A stretch of DNA of 43,122 nucleotides from Acidimicrobiia bacterium (GTDB taxonomy: Bacteria; Actinomycetota; Acidimicrobiia; Spongiisociales; UBA5794): positions 1 to 43,122 of the forward strand of contig JAUIIM010000008.1 of assembly GCA_030431785.1 (NCBI GenBank), read 5' to 3'. The translations under genes and the position numbers were made by a program. The notes under the pieces were generated by a model. It ran no database searches and was not told the origin of the DNA. It saw only the letters and a list, made by a program, of their open reading frames with translations. This document shows positions 32,958-40,777 of this stretch, one piece after another (position 1 is the stretch's first letter; each line of letters begins with the position of its first letter).

Positions 32958-33470
32958 ATGGGTATTCCTGAGACGTATCGGACGCCGCATGGTTTGAGCG
33001 ACGAGTTGCGCGGGTTCATCGAACAAGAGAGTTCGCTCGTGCTCGGGACCATCAATCCCGACGGAACGCCACACTTGACGCTGGTGCTGTTCTCGCTGGT
33101 CGACGGCGACAAGGTGCATGTGCCGACACCACACAGCACCCGCAAGATCAAGAACGTGCGTGAGCGACCCGACGTGTCTGCGTTGTGGATCGCCGGAGAT
33201 GGCTGGGTGTCGTGCTACGGCACGGCCGTCGTGATCGAGGGCGAACAGGCGGAACACAACAATGCGGCGGTACGGGACCGCCTCCTGACCGAAAGCGGTC
33301 ACGCAACGCTCGGCAAGGTCCTCGCCGCACACGAGGACACCACCATCGAGATCACCCCGACGAAGTGGCTGTCATGGCAGTTCGGAACGATCATGGACTG
33401 GTTCGAAGAACACGACATCGACCTCACCGCCCACCCTGGCCCGTCGTTGAAGGACCTGAAAGCTGAGTAG
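32958..33470 (+). CDS. Pyridoxamine 5'-phosphate oxidase-fold / F420-dependent enzyme family
   Basis: 170 residues from ATG 32958, which has a G-rich ribosome site; ATG 32946 is in frame and also possible. The split beta-barrel begins LRGFIEQESSLVLGTINPDGTPHLTLV, with the typical G-T-x-N-P-D-G-x-P turn, continues with TRKIKNVRERPDVSAL, and has the WVSCYGTAVV strand. In actinobacteria many such proteins bind F420 or FMN and reduce unknown substrates. No specific activity can be assigned. It stands alone between the ppk2 terminator and a lipoprotein gene. Confidence 0.85.
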   Translation: MGIPETYRTPHGLSDELRGFIEQESSLVLGTINPDGTPHLTLVLFSLVDGDKVHVPTPHSTRKIKNVRERPDVSALWIAGDGWVSCYGTAVVIEGEQAEHNNAAVRDRLLTESGHATLGKVLAAHEDTTIEITPTKWLSWQFGTIMDWFEEHDIDLTAHPGPSLKDLKAE

Positions 33471-33535
33471 CCCAAGAGCGCGAAAAGGTTCAATAGACCG
33501 GTTCACCGTTTCGGGATACGTTGCGCATAGGGAAC

Positions 33536-34378
33536 ATGGCCAGACGCACCATCACGTCACTCGTCGTCATCGCGACATTCACCATCACCGCTGGCTGTTC
33601 GTCGTCCTCGGTCGGTGATCCGACATCCACGACGTCGACATCGCTGACGACGACCTCGGTTCAGTCCACGACCACCACCACCGTCACGCCGACGACGGAG
33701 CCCGCCACCGAGCCATCGATCACGGTGGCAACCACCCGGCTGTTCAGCGACACCGGAGAAGTCGTAATCGAAGGCCACATTGACCAACCAGCGACAGTGT
33801 CGGTCGATGGCGTGCCAGCCGAGTCATACACGAGTCCGGACGGCCGTACGACGTTCCAGATAAACATCACCCTGCCGGAAGGTATGCACGACGTCGAGGT
33901 CCGAGCCGAGACCGAGGCGGGTGTGGTCGACGCAACAACGGTGCAGGTGGTGGTCGACCCGACGCTCGAACGCGAGTTCTCATACCTCGTATCGGCAGAC
34001 GCAGCGGCAGGGTCCCTTGTCGCCGACTATGCGCAATGGTTCGTCGGTGACGAAGCGGAGATCGCTGCGCAGGAAGACGGGAACGCCAACCCGGACGGCA
34101 CCGTGGACGGTGGCTTCTACATCCGCAACGTCAATGACCAACTGCGGACGCTCGCCGTAGCGGACGATGTCGTCACCATCCTCCAGGCCTGCTGGGTCGA
34201 CGGCCCCTGCGTCACGCGGGAATCCGTCCCCTTCGCTGCGCTCGCGGCTGGCCTCGATGACCCCACCGCGCTTGCCGCCACCGTTGGTTGGCAGTGGTAC
34301 GGATCGGGCGCCCTGCCGTTCTGGCTCCTCATCGACGAGGGAACGATCGTCCAGATCGAGGAGCAGTACCTCCCATAG
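33536..34378 (+). CDS. Lipoprotein with Ig-like domain and Thr-rich linker
   Basis: 280 residues from ATG 33536. The signal MARRTITSLVVIATFTITAGC ends in a lipobox, and a Ser/Thr/Pro linker follows to about residue 60. Residues about 62-145 form an Ig-like/cadherin-like module (GEVVIEGHIDQPATVSVDGV, then GMHDVEVRAETEAG), and about 150-280 an alpha/beta region with a Cys pair (ILQACWVDGPCVT). The protein should sit on the outer membrane face. The function is unknown. A 551-nt repeat-rich spacer follows. Confidence 0.78.
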   Translation: MARRTITSLVVIATFTITAGCSSSSVGDPTSTTSTSLTTTSVQSTTTTTVTPTTEPATEPSITVATTRLFSDTGEVVIEGHIDQPATVSVDGVPAESYTSPDGRTTFQINITLPEGMHDVEVRAETEAGVVDATTVQVVVDPTLEREFSYLVSADAAAGSLVADYAQWFVGDEAEIAAQEDGNANPDGTVDGGFYIRNVNDQLRTLAVADDVVTILQACWVDGPCVTRESVPFAALAAGLDDPTALAATVGWQWYGSGALPFWLLIDEGTIVQIEEQYLP

Positions 34379-34395
34379 CGGACCAATCGGTCACT

Positions 34396-34593
34396 GCGTC
34401 CTCGCTTCAGGGGGGACGGGCGAATGGCGGTCGGCAGACCGGCAGGAGCCAGGGGGGCCTAGGAGCCAGCGACGGCGATAGCTGATCCACCTCTGTCGCG
34501 TCGATGCCTTCCAGCTCCTCCAAGCTCGCAAGCTCGCAGACCCCCCTGCATCGTCGCTTCGCTCCTCTGCCGTCCCCCCTAAAGGGAGGACGC
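34396..34593. repeat. MITE-like inverted-repeat element, copy II
   Basis: 198 bp bounded by 24-bp terminal inverted repeats (34396-34419 and 34570-34593) that differ at 2 positions. Inside are G6 and C6 tracts and a variable core. No clear target-site duplication is seen. Confidence 0.75.
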
Positions 34594-34637
34594 TAGAACC
34601 GGGCAATCGGAGCTCCCGAGGCGAAGCCTCGGGCACT

Positions 34638-34836
34638 GCGTCCTCCCTTCAGGGGGGACGGGCGAATGGCGGTCGGCAGACCGGCAGGAGCCAGGGGGGC
34701 CTAGGAGCCTGCGACGGCGACAGCCGATTCACCCCAGGCCGCGTCGATGAAATCCAGCCCCTCCAGGCTCGCAGGCTCGCAGGCCCCCCTGCATCGTCGC
34801 TTCGCTCCTCTGCCGTCCCCCCTGAAGGTGGGACGC
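34638..34836. repeat. MITE-like inverted-repeat element, copy III
   Basis: 199 bp, very similar to copy II, with 24-bp inverted termini (34638-34661 and 34813-34836) differing at 2 positions. It is separated from copy II by 44 bp that contain the hairpin CCCGAGGC-GAA-GCCTCGGG (34615-34633). Together they fill most of the 34379-34929 spacer, which has no credible gene. Confidence 0.75.
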
Positions 34837-34886
34837 GCGATCGGGGGAACCCGGAACAGCGACGGTCGCGCAGGCGAGCGGTCTGT

Positions 34887-34904
34887 GTACTGAGTACTCA
34901 GTAC
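34887..34904. repeat. 18-bp perfect palindrome, copy 2
   Basis: Identical to 22597-22614 (GTACTGAGTACTCAGTAC). The flanks differ apart from a nearby hairpin. Confidence 0.7.
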
Positions 34905-34912
34905 TTCGTACT

Positions 34913-34929
34913 CCGAGGCGAAGCCTCGG
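34913..34929 (-). terminator. Stem-loop after the hppD gene
   Basis: CCGAGGC-GAA-GCCTCGG, a 7-bp stem abutting the hppD stop at 34930. The same hairpin with one more pair sits at 34615-34633. Confidence 0.5.
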
Positions 34930-36051
34930 CTACAGGTTGCCGCGCTTTGCTTGTTCGCGTTCGATGGCTTCGAAGAGGGCTTGGAAGTTGCCGACGCCGA
35001 AGCCGGTGGCGCCGCGGCGTTCGATGAACTCGAAGAACACCGTCGGGCGGTCCTGGAGCATCTTCGTGAACGTCTGGAGCAGGTACCCGTCGTCGTCCTT
35101 GTCGACGAGAATGCTCAACTCCTCGATGCGGTCCCAATCGAGGTGGTCGTACTCGGACAGCCGCTCCTTCGCCTCCGGGTAATAGGTGGACGGGACGTGG
35201 ATCGTCTCGATGCCGCGGCTGTGAATGTCGGCGACCGTGGTCTGGAGGTCCTCCGTCGACAGCGCCATGTGCTGGACACCGGGCGTCTTGTAGTAGTCGA
35301 GGTACTCCTCGATTTGGCTCTTCTTCTTGCCTTCGGCGGGCTCGTTGATCGGCAGTTTGATGATGCCGTTGCCGCCCGCCATCACCTTCGACATGAGGGC
35401 GGTGTACTCCGTCGAGATCGCTTCATCGTCGAAGTGTCGCAGCATCGTGAAGCAGAAGATCCGCTCGTAGAACTCCACCCACTCGTTCATCTTCCCGAGT
35501 TCGACGTTCGCCACGACGTGGTCGATTGCGTGGAGACCGGTGGGCTTTGCGATGTGGTCTTCGCGGACCTCGAAGCGTGGGTCGGCGCCCTCGAGCTCGA
35601 TGAGCGAATGGATCGTGTCGCCGTATGCCTTGATGGCACTGATCACCATGCGGCCGTCGTCGGACTCGATCTTCTCCGGCTCACGATGCGGTGTCGCACC
35701 GTTCTGGACTGCCATCTCAAAGGCAGCAGTGGCGTCCGGGACGTAAAAGGAGACGTCCTTCACCCCGGGGCCGTGCAGTTTGACGTGTTCGGCGATCTCG
35801 TGATCACCGTCGAGGGCACCGGTGACGATGAACTCCATCTGGTCCTGCTTGAGCAGGTAGGACGCACGGTCACGTGACCCGGTCTCCGGACCGGCGTAGC
35901 CGATGATCGACATCCCGAGCAGCGAACGGAATGCCTGAGCCGTCATGAAGGCATTCCCGACGTACCACTCCATCGGGCCGAAACCCTTCATCGGGAACGG
36001 GTCCTTGGAAGCGAACTCCTTCGCTCGAAGCGTCAGATCGAAGTCGGCCAC
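34930..36051 (-). CDS. hppD: 4-hydroxyphenylpyruvate dioxygenase
   Basis: 373 residues from GTG 36051, with AGGAGG 7 nt upstream. The Fe(II) enzyme converts 4-hydroxyphenylpyruvate to homogentisate in tyrosine degradation. The iron ligands are His178 (LHAIDHVV), His261 (GVQHMALST) and Glu341 (VFFEFIERRG), the canonical 2-His-1-Glu triad in the C-terminal VOC repeat. The C-terminal helix GATGFGVGNFQALFEAIE closes the active site in this family. It is divergent from the hmgA operon across a 266-nt spacer with repeats, so the two units form one pathway locus. Confidence 0.96.
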   Translation of the reverse strand: MADFDLTLRAKEFASKDPFPMKGFGPMEWYVGNAFMTAQAFRSLLGMSIIGYAGPETGSRDRASYLLKQDQMEFIVTGALDGDHEIAEHVKLHGPGVKDVSFYVPDATAAFEMAVQNGATPHREPEKIESDDGRMVISAIKAYGDTIHSLIELEGADPRFEVREDHIAKPTGLHAIDHVVANVELGKMNEWVEFYERIFCFTMLRHFDDEAISTEYTALMSKVMAGGNGIIKLPINEPAEGKKKSQIEEYLDYYKTPGVQHMALSTEDLQTTVADIHSRGIETIHVPSTYYPEAKERLSEYDHLDWDRIEELSILVDKDDDGYLLQTFTKMLQDRPTVFFEFIERRGATGFGVGNFQALFEAIEREQAKRGNL

Positions 36052-36136
36052 GGCGGTCCTCCTACGTGTCGGCGGCGGTCCTCCAAAGGGTAGGGGACGT
36101 GGGTCTGTTGAGGCGGGGGAAGGTGGGGTCGATTTG

Positions 36137-36164
36137 GATCATCGATCATGGATCATGGATCGGC
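36137..36164. repeat. Heptamer tandem repeat GATCATn x4
   Basis: GATCATC, GATCATG, GATCATG and GATCGGC in tandem, in the spacer between hppD and hmgA. Confidence 0.65.
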
Positions 36165-36203
36165 GCGTCGGGGTGGGTCGGCTATCGCACTCGCTGGCTC
36201 GCA

Positions 36204-36265
36204 GGCCCCCCTGCAGAATCGGCGCAAAGCAGCCGATTCTGCCGTCCCCCCTGAAGGGAGGACGC
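36204..36265 (+). repeat. Hairpin-bearing intergenic repeat, right half only
   Basis: CCCCCCT is followed by a perfect 11-bp hairpin (GCAGAATCGGC 36213-36223, loop GCAAAGCA, complement 36232-36242) and the terminus through GAGGACGC. The outer arm differs from the 29.5-kb unit but is still fully complementary, and the loop is identical. Confidence 0.75.
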
Positions 36266-36269
36266 AACT

Positions 36270-36297
36270 GATCTGTGATCCGCAATCTGTGATCTCG
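36270..36297. repeat. Heptamer tandem repeat GATCnnn x4
   Basis: GATCTGT, GATCCGC, AATCTGT and GATCTCG in tandem, ending 20 nt before the hmgA start. Confidence 0.6.
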
Positions 36298-36317
36298 CAA
36301 ATGCGTAGCATTGGTGT

Positions 36318-37484
36318 ATGCCGTACTACCGCCAGGTTGGGGACATCCCGCCGAAACGTCATACCCAGTTCCGTCAGCCCGATGGGTCGTTGTACGCAGA
36401 GGAGCTGATGGGTGAGGAAGGGTTCTCCTTCGACTCGGCGCTGCTCTATCACATCAACCCACCCACGGCGCTCAAGTCGATCGAGGGTGTCGAGACGGAA
36501 CCACAGGAGACCACCCCGAACCACCCACTCAAGCCACGGCACTTCAAGACGCACCAGCTCAAGGCCGGCGGCGATCTCGTGAAAGCCCGTGCCGTCCTGC
36601 TCGGCAACGAGGACTGCACCATCTCCTACTTCGTCGGGACCGACTCGTCCGACCTCTACAAGAACGCCATCGGCGACGAAATGGTGTTCATCGAAAGCGG
36701 CACCGGCACCCTCGAGACCGTGTTCGGGGCGATCCGGTTCGAACCGGGTGACTGCCTCATCATCCCGGCATCGGTCATCCACCGCTACGAAATCGACGAG
36801 TCATCCGATCCGGTCCGTGCACTGATCCTCGAGACACGCGGCCACATCGGACCGCCACGACGCTACCTGTCACGCAACGGCCAGTTCCTCGAACACAGTC
36901 CGTACTGCGAACGGGACCAGCACGCACCCGGCGCTCCCCTCCTTCGGGACGGCACGGATGTCGAGGTCATGGTCAAGCACAAGGGCGGAATGACGAAGTT
37001 CGTGTACGAACACCATCCGTTCGACGTCGTCGGCTGGGATGGTTGCCTGTATCCGTACAAGTTCTCCGTGCACGACTTCGAACCGATCACCGGCCGGATC
37101 CACCAGCCGCCACCGGTCCACCAGATGTTCGAGGCGCCGAACCTGGTCGTGTGTGCATTCGTGCCTCGCCTCTTCGACTACCACCCCGAGGCCATCCCGG
37201 CCCCGTACAACCATGCCAACGTCGACAGCGACGAAGTGCTGTTCTACGTCGACGGTGACTTCATGTCGCGCAAGGGCGCTGGCATCGAGAAGGGATCGAT
37301 CTCACTCCACCCCGGCGGCCACACGCACGGCCCCCAGCCCGGGTCGGTGGAAGCATCCATCGGGAAGAAGGGGACGGAGGAGCTCGCCATCATGATCGAC
37401 ACCTTCCGATCCCTCGACCTCGGTCCGGGGGCGACCGACTGCGAGGATGACGCCTACGCGTGGACCTGGCTCGAAGGTCGGTGA
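36318..37484 (+). CDS. hmgA: Homogentisate 1,2-dioxygenase
   Basis: 388 residues. The cupin-fold Fe(II) enzyme opens the homogentisate ring to maleylacetoacetate. The C-terminal part carries the metal site: YNHANVDSDEVLFYVDGDF (His299, Glu306) and HPGGHTHGPQPG (His335/His337). GDCLIIPASVIHRY and VVGWDGCLYPYKFSVHDF are typical of the shorter bacterial/actinobacterial form. A possible -10 (TAGCAT, 36305-36310) lies so close to ATG 36318 that the mRNA may be leaderless. It leads the operon with the unknown gene and fahA. Confidence 0.93.
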   Translation: MPYYRQVGDIPPKRHTQFRQPDGSLYAEELMGEEGFSFDSALLYHINPPTALKSIEGVETEPQETTPNHPLKPRHFKTHQLKAGGDLVKARAVLLGNEDCTISYFVGTDSSDLYKNAIGDEMVFIESGTGTLETVFGAIRFEPGDCLIIPASVIHRYEIDESSDPVRALILETRGHIGPPRRYLSRNGQFLEHSPYCERDQHAPGAPLLRDGTDVEVMVKHKGGMTKFVYEHHPFDVVGWDGCLYPYKFSVHDFEPITGRIHQPPPVHQMFEAPNLVVCAFVPRLFDYHPEAIPAPYNHANVDSDEVLFYVDGDFMSRKGAGIEKGSISLHPGGHTHGPQPGSVEASIGKKGTEELAIMIDTFRSLDLGPGATDCEDDAYAWTWLEGR

Positions 37485-37494
37485 GCAGACTCCG

Positions 37495-38409
37495 ATGAGG
37501 CTCGTCGTCGACGCACGGACGTCATCGTTCGCTGGGTTCATCGACTACGCAGGGGTGTTCCCTCCCGCGGCACTGTCGGTTGCCGATGCGGTGGACGGAT
37601 ATCGCGCCGCCCGCTCCTCGGATGCCGCTTGGGTGGCCGGTCGGTTCCTGATCCGGGCATCCCAGCTCGAGGAGCTCGCCAGCGTCGCGACCTCCACGTT
37701 CCGATCCGGTGAGGCGCCGTGGGAACTCAGCGTCGTGTGCGACCTCGAACCCGCGGATGCCGCATCGAGAGCGACCGACTTCCACAGCGAGATGGAACCC
37801 GCCATGGAGGTCGCCGCCATGGAGGCACCGATCCGTGACCCGAACGACATCGACCGTCTCTTCACCACGCTGACCTCGGTCCACACGGAGGTCGTCCCCT
37901 ACCTCGAAGTCACCCGATCCGAACGCATCCCTCCCCAGATCGCGGCGATCCGCGAGGCCGTCGACACCACTCGCCGACCCGGTGGCACGAAGCTGCGATG
38001 CGGTGGCATCACCCCCGACCTGTTCCCGACACCGACCGAGGTCGCACAGTTCATCCACGCTGCCGTCGACGCCCAGTTGCCGTTCAAAGCGACCGCCGGA
38101 CTGCACCAGCCGATCCGTCACGAGGACTCGGAACTGGGCGTGCTGCGCCACGGGTTCATGAACATCCTCATGGCAACGGCGGCTGCCGCCGATGGTGCAG
38201 ATATGGACATGCTGGAATCCATCATCGCCGATACTGACGAAGACGCCTTTTCGGTGTCCCCCGCCTTCGCCCGATGGCGCGACCTCACAATTCCCGGTTC
38301 GACCATGCGACGCATCCGGCAGAAACGATTCGTCGCCTACGGTTCGTGCGATTTCGACGAACCGGTGGACGCACTCGTGGAACGCAACATGCTGGGAGTC
38401 GGGACATGA
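37495..38409 (+). CDS. Conserved protein of the homogentisate operon, function unknown
   Basis: 304 residues from ATG 37495, 10 nt after hmgA; its stop overlaps the fahA start (ATGA at 38406-38409). The sequence suggests an alpha/beta-barrel-like soluble protein: FAGFIDYAGVFPPAALSVAD near the N-terminus, VVPYLEVTRSE in the middle, then GGTKLRCGGITPDLFPTPTEV and LPFKATAGLHQP, which look like conserved barrel strands. The family is not one I can name. The maleylacetoacetate isomerase step needed between HmgA and FahA has no recognised gene here, so this protein is a candidate for that step or an accessory role. This is inference from position only. Confidence 0.8.
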   Translation: MRLVVDARTSSFAGFIDYAGVFPPAALSVADAVDGYRAARSSDAAWVAGRFLIRASQLEELASVATSTFRSGEAPWELSVVCDLEPADAASRATDFHSEMEPAMEVAAMEAPIRDPNDIDRLFTTLTSVHTEVVPYLEVTRSERIPPQIAAIREAVDTTRRPGGTKLRCGGITPDLFPTPTEVAQFIHAAVDAQLPFKATAGLHQPIRHEDSELGVLRHGFMNILMATAAAADGADMDMLESIIADTDEDAFSVSPAFARWRDLTIPGSTMRRIRQKRFVAYGSCDFDEPVDALVERNMLGVGT

Positions 38410-39641
38410 CACTGACCTCTTGGGTCGACGTGCCCGACGGCTCGGATTTCCCGATCCAGAACCTTCCGCACGGCGTCTTCCGCGACGAGCGCGGCACACG
38501 GTGTGGTGTCGCCATCGGGGACTCGACCGTGGATCTCGCCGCCGCTGAACGCGCCGGTCTCTTCCGTTCCACCGACCTCGACGGGGACACGTTCGCCACC
38601 GACAGCCTGAACGCCTTCATCGCACAGGGCAGATCGGTGTGGGTGGCTGTCCGAGAGGCACTCACCGATTTCCTGTCAGCCGACAACGCTGATGCGCCCG
38701 ACTTCTCCGCCCGTCACGACATCGTGATCGACCACCCGGTCGAGATGGTCATGCCGGTCACCGTCGGCGACTACGTCGACTTCTACTCGTCGGAGCATCA
38801 CGCGACCAACCTCGGACGGATGTTCCGACCCGACGGCGATGCGCTCCTCCCGAACTGGAAGCACCTCCCCGTCGGCTACCACGGGCGAGCCGGAACCGTC
38901 GTGGTGTCGGGAACACCGATCTCTCGACCATCCGGACAACGACGAGGCCCCGACGGACCGACCTTCGGACCGTCCGAGAAACTGGACATCGAACTCGAGG
39001 TCGGGTTCATCACCGGGAACGCCAACTCGCTCGGCGAATCGGTACCGGTCGCCTCGGCCGAAGACCACATCTTCGGGATGTGCCTCGTCAACGATTGGTC
39101 TGCTCGCGACATCCAAGCCTGGGAGTACGTGCCACTCGGGCCCTTCCTCGGCAAGTCGTTCGCAACGACCATCTCACCGTGGATCGTCACCTTGGATGCA
39201 CTCGCCCCGTTCCGGGTCCCGGCCCCCGAACAGAATCCGTCACCACTGCCCTACCTCGCAGACCCCGCCCCAGCCGGCGTCGACATCTCGCTCTCGGTCG
39301 ACCTCGCACCCGCCGGTGGAACGCCCAGCCGCATCACCGAGACCTCGTTCAAGACGATGTACTGGACCATGGCGCAGCAACTTGCCCACGCAACGGTGAA
39401 CGGCGCAACTGCCACCGCAGGCGATCTGTTCGCCTCCGGCACGGTGTCGGGTCCGACCGACGCCGAACGTGGGTCGCTCATCGAGATCACCTGGAACGGA
39501 CGCGACCCCATCGACTTCGGTGACGGTGTCCGACGCACGTTCCTCGAGGACGGCGACACGGTCGTCCTGCGTGGACGCTGCGACGCACCGGGCGAGGTGG
39601 GTATCGGGTTCGGAACGTGTGAAGGAACGGTCACGGGATGA
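38406..39641 (+). CDS. fahA: Fumarylacetoacetase
   Basis: 411 residues from ATG 38406. It hydrolyses fumarylacetoacetate to fumarate and acetoacetate. The active-site segment GDYVDFYSSEHHATNLGRMFR carries metal ligand Asp125 and the general base His132. Downstream, LDIELEVGFITGN and FGMCLVNDWSARDIQAWEY contain the remaining metal ligands. The N-terminal SH3-like domain starts WVDVPDGSDFPIQNLPHGVF, typical of FAH. Both ends overlap neighbouring genes by 4 nt, so the operon is tightly coupled. Confidence 0.96.
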   Translation: MTLTSWVDVPDGSDFPIQNLPHGVFRDERGTRCGVAIGDSTVDLAAAERAGLFRSTDLDGDTFATDSLNAFIAQGRSVWVAVREALTDFLSADNADAPDFSARHDIVIDHPVEMVMPVTVGDYVDFYSSEHHATNLGRMFRPDGDALLPNWKHLPVGYHGRAGTVVVSGTPISRPSGQRRGPDGPTFGPSEKLDIELEVGFITGNANSLGESVPVASAEDHIFGMCLVNDWSARDIQAWEYVPLGPFLGKSFATTISPWIVTLDALAPFRVPAPEQNPSPLPYLADPAPAGVDISLSVDLAPAGGTPSRITETSFKTMYWTMAQQLAHATVNGATATAGDLFASGTVSGPTDAERGSLIEITWNGRDPIDFGDGVRRTFLEDGDTVVLRGRCDAPGEVGIGFGTCEGTVTG

Positions 39642-40735
39642 GCGACCTCCGGATCCAGGGTGCCGTCGATGCGACGGGTGAACCGATCAACCTCACGATC
39701 GCCGATGGCGTGTTCGTCGACGAACCCATCGATGCGCCGCCGCTCGATGCGGCCGGGCTCACCGCCGTGCCAGGGTTCATCGACATCCAGATCAACGGTG
39801 CGTGGGGACGCGACTTCACCAACGACCCCGCATCGATCTGGGAGGTCGGCAGACTCCTCCCCGAGACCGGGGTGACGTCGTTCTGCCCGACGATCATCAC
39901 GAGCCCGCACGAACGTGTCGAAGCAGCACAGGACGCACTCGATGCCCGACCGGACGACTACTTCGGCGCCGAACCGCTCGGTCTCCACGTCGAAGGACCG
40001 CATCTGTCCACCGAGCGACGTGGGACACATCCCGTCGAACTGCTCGTCCCTCCCGTCGATTCGAAGATCACCGGCCGCAACGTTGCGATCGTGACGGTCG
40101 CCCCCGAACTCGAAGGGGCGATCGAGCTCATCACCCGGCTCGTGATGATGGATGTCGTGGTGTCGATCGGCCACTCAGCCGCCGAGGCGAAAGCCGCCCA
40201 ATCCGCGATCCAAGCCGGCGCCACGCTCGGAACTCATCTCTTCAACGGGATGCCACCCATCTCGGGACGGGAACCGTCGATCACGGGTGTCCTCCTCACC
40301 GACGAACGTGTTCGATTCGGAGTCATCGTCGACGGCGTCCACCACGATCCGTCGATCATCAAGCTCATCTGGGCAGCCGCACCGGACCGGGCGATCCTCA
40401 TCACCGACGCCATCGCCGCCGCCGGGATGCCGGAAGGCCACTACGACATCGGCGGGATCGACGTGACCGTTGCCGACGGCGCCGTCCGCAACAAGGACGG
40501 AGCACTCGCAGGTTCGGTCCTCACGATGGATGTGGGGCTCGCAAACATCGTCGAGTACGCCGGCGTTCCGCTCGATGTCGCCGTGCACTCCGCAACGGCT
40601 GCACCCGCCGCAGCGCTCAACCGACCGGACCTCGGTTCGTTCGAATCCGGCAACCGGGGGGACGTCGTCCTTCTCGCCGACCATGAGGTCGTCTGCACCG
40701 TCATCGCCGGCAACATCGCCTACGTCCGCAAGTAG
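39638..40735 (+). CDS. nagA: N-acetylglucosamine-6-phosphate deacetylase
   Basis: 365 residues. NagA removes acetate from GlcNAc-6-P. Motifs of the amidohydrolase barrel are GLHVEGPHLS (Glu119), VSIGHSAAEA (His179), GTHLFNGMPP (His200), VDGVHHDP, and ITDAIAAAGMPEG with catalytic Asp257. It starts inside the fahA stop (ATGA, 39638-39641), an unusual coupling of amino-sugar and tyrosine catabolism. The SIS-domain gene at the window end could convert the GlcN-6-P product, although three unrelated genes lie between. Confidence 0.93.
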   Translation: MSDLRIQGAVDATGEPINLTIADGVFVDEPIDAPPLDAAGLTAVPGFIDIQINGAWGRDFTNDPASIWEVGRLLPETGVTSFCPTIITSPHERVEAAQDALDARPDDYFGAEPLGLHVEGPHLSTERRGTHPVELLVPPVDSKITGRNVAIVTVAPELEGAIELITRLVMMDVVVSIGHSAAEAKAAQSAIQAGATLGTHLFNGMPPISGREPSITGVLLTDERVRFGVIVDGVHHDPSIIKLIWAAAPDRAILITDAIAAAGMPEGHYDIGGIDVTVADGAVRNKDGALAGSVLTMDVGLANIVEYAGVPLDVAVHSATAAPAAALNRPDLGSFESGNRGDVVLLADHEVVCTVIAGNIAYVRK

Positions 40736-40777
40736 CCCGGTCTCAACTTCGCACGGGTCGCGGCTGGAGCCACCTTC

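Noticed and set aside
29478..36265. CRISPR array
   Set aside because: The repeats are few, variable in spacing, inverted relative to each other and carry internal hairpins; there are no cas genes.
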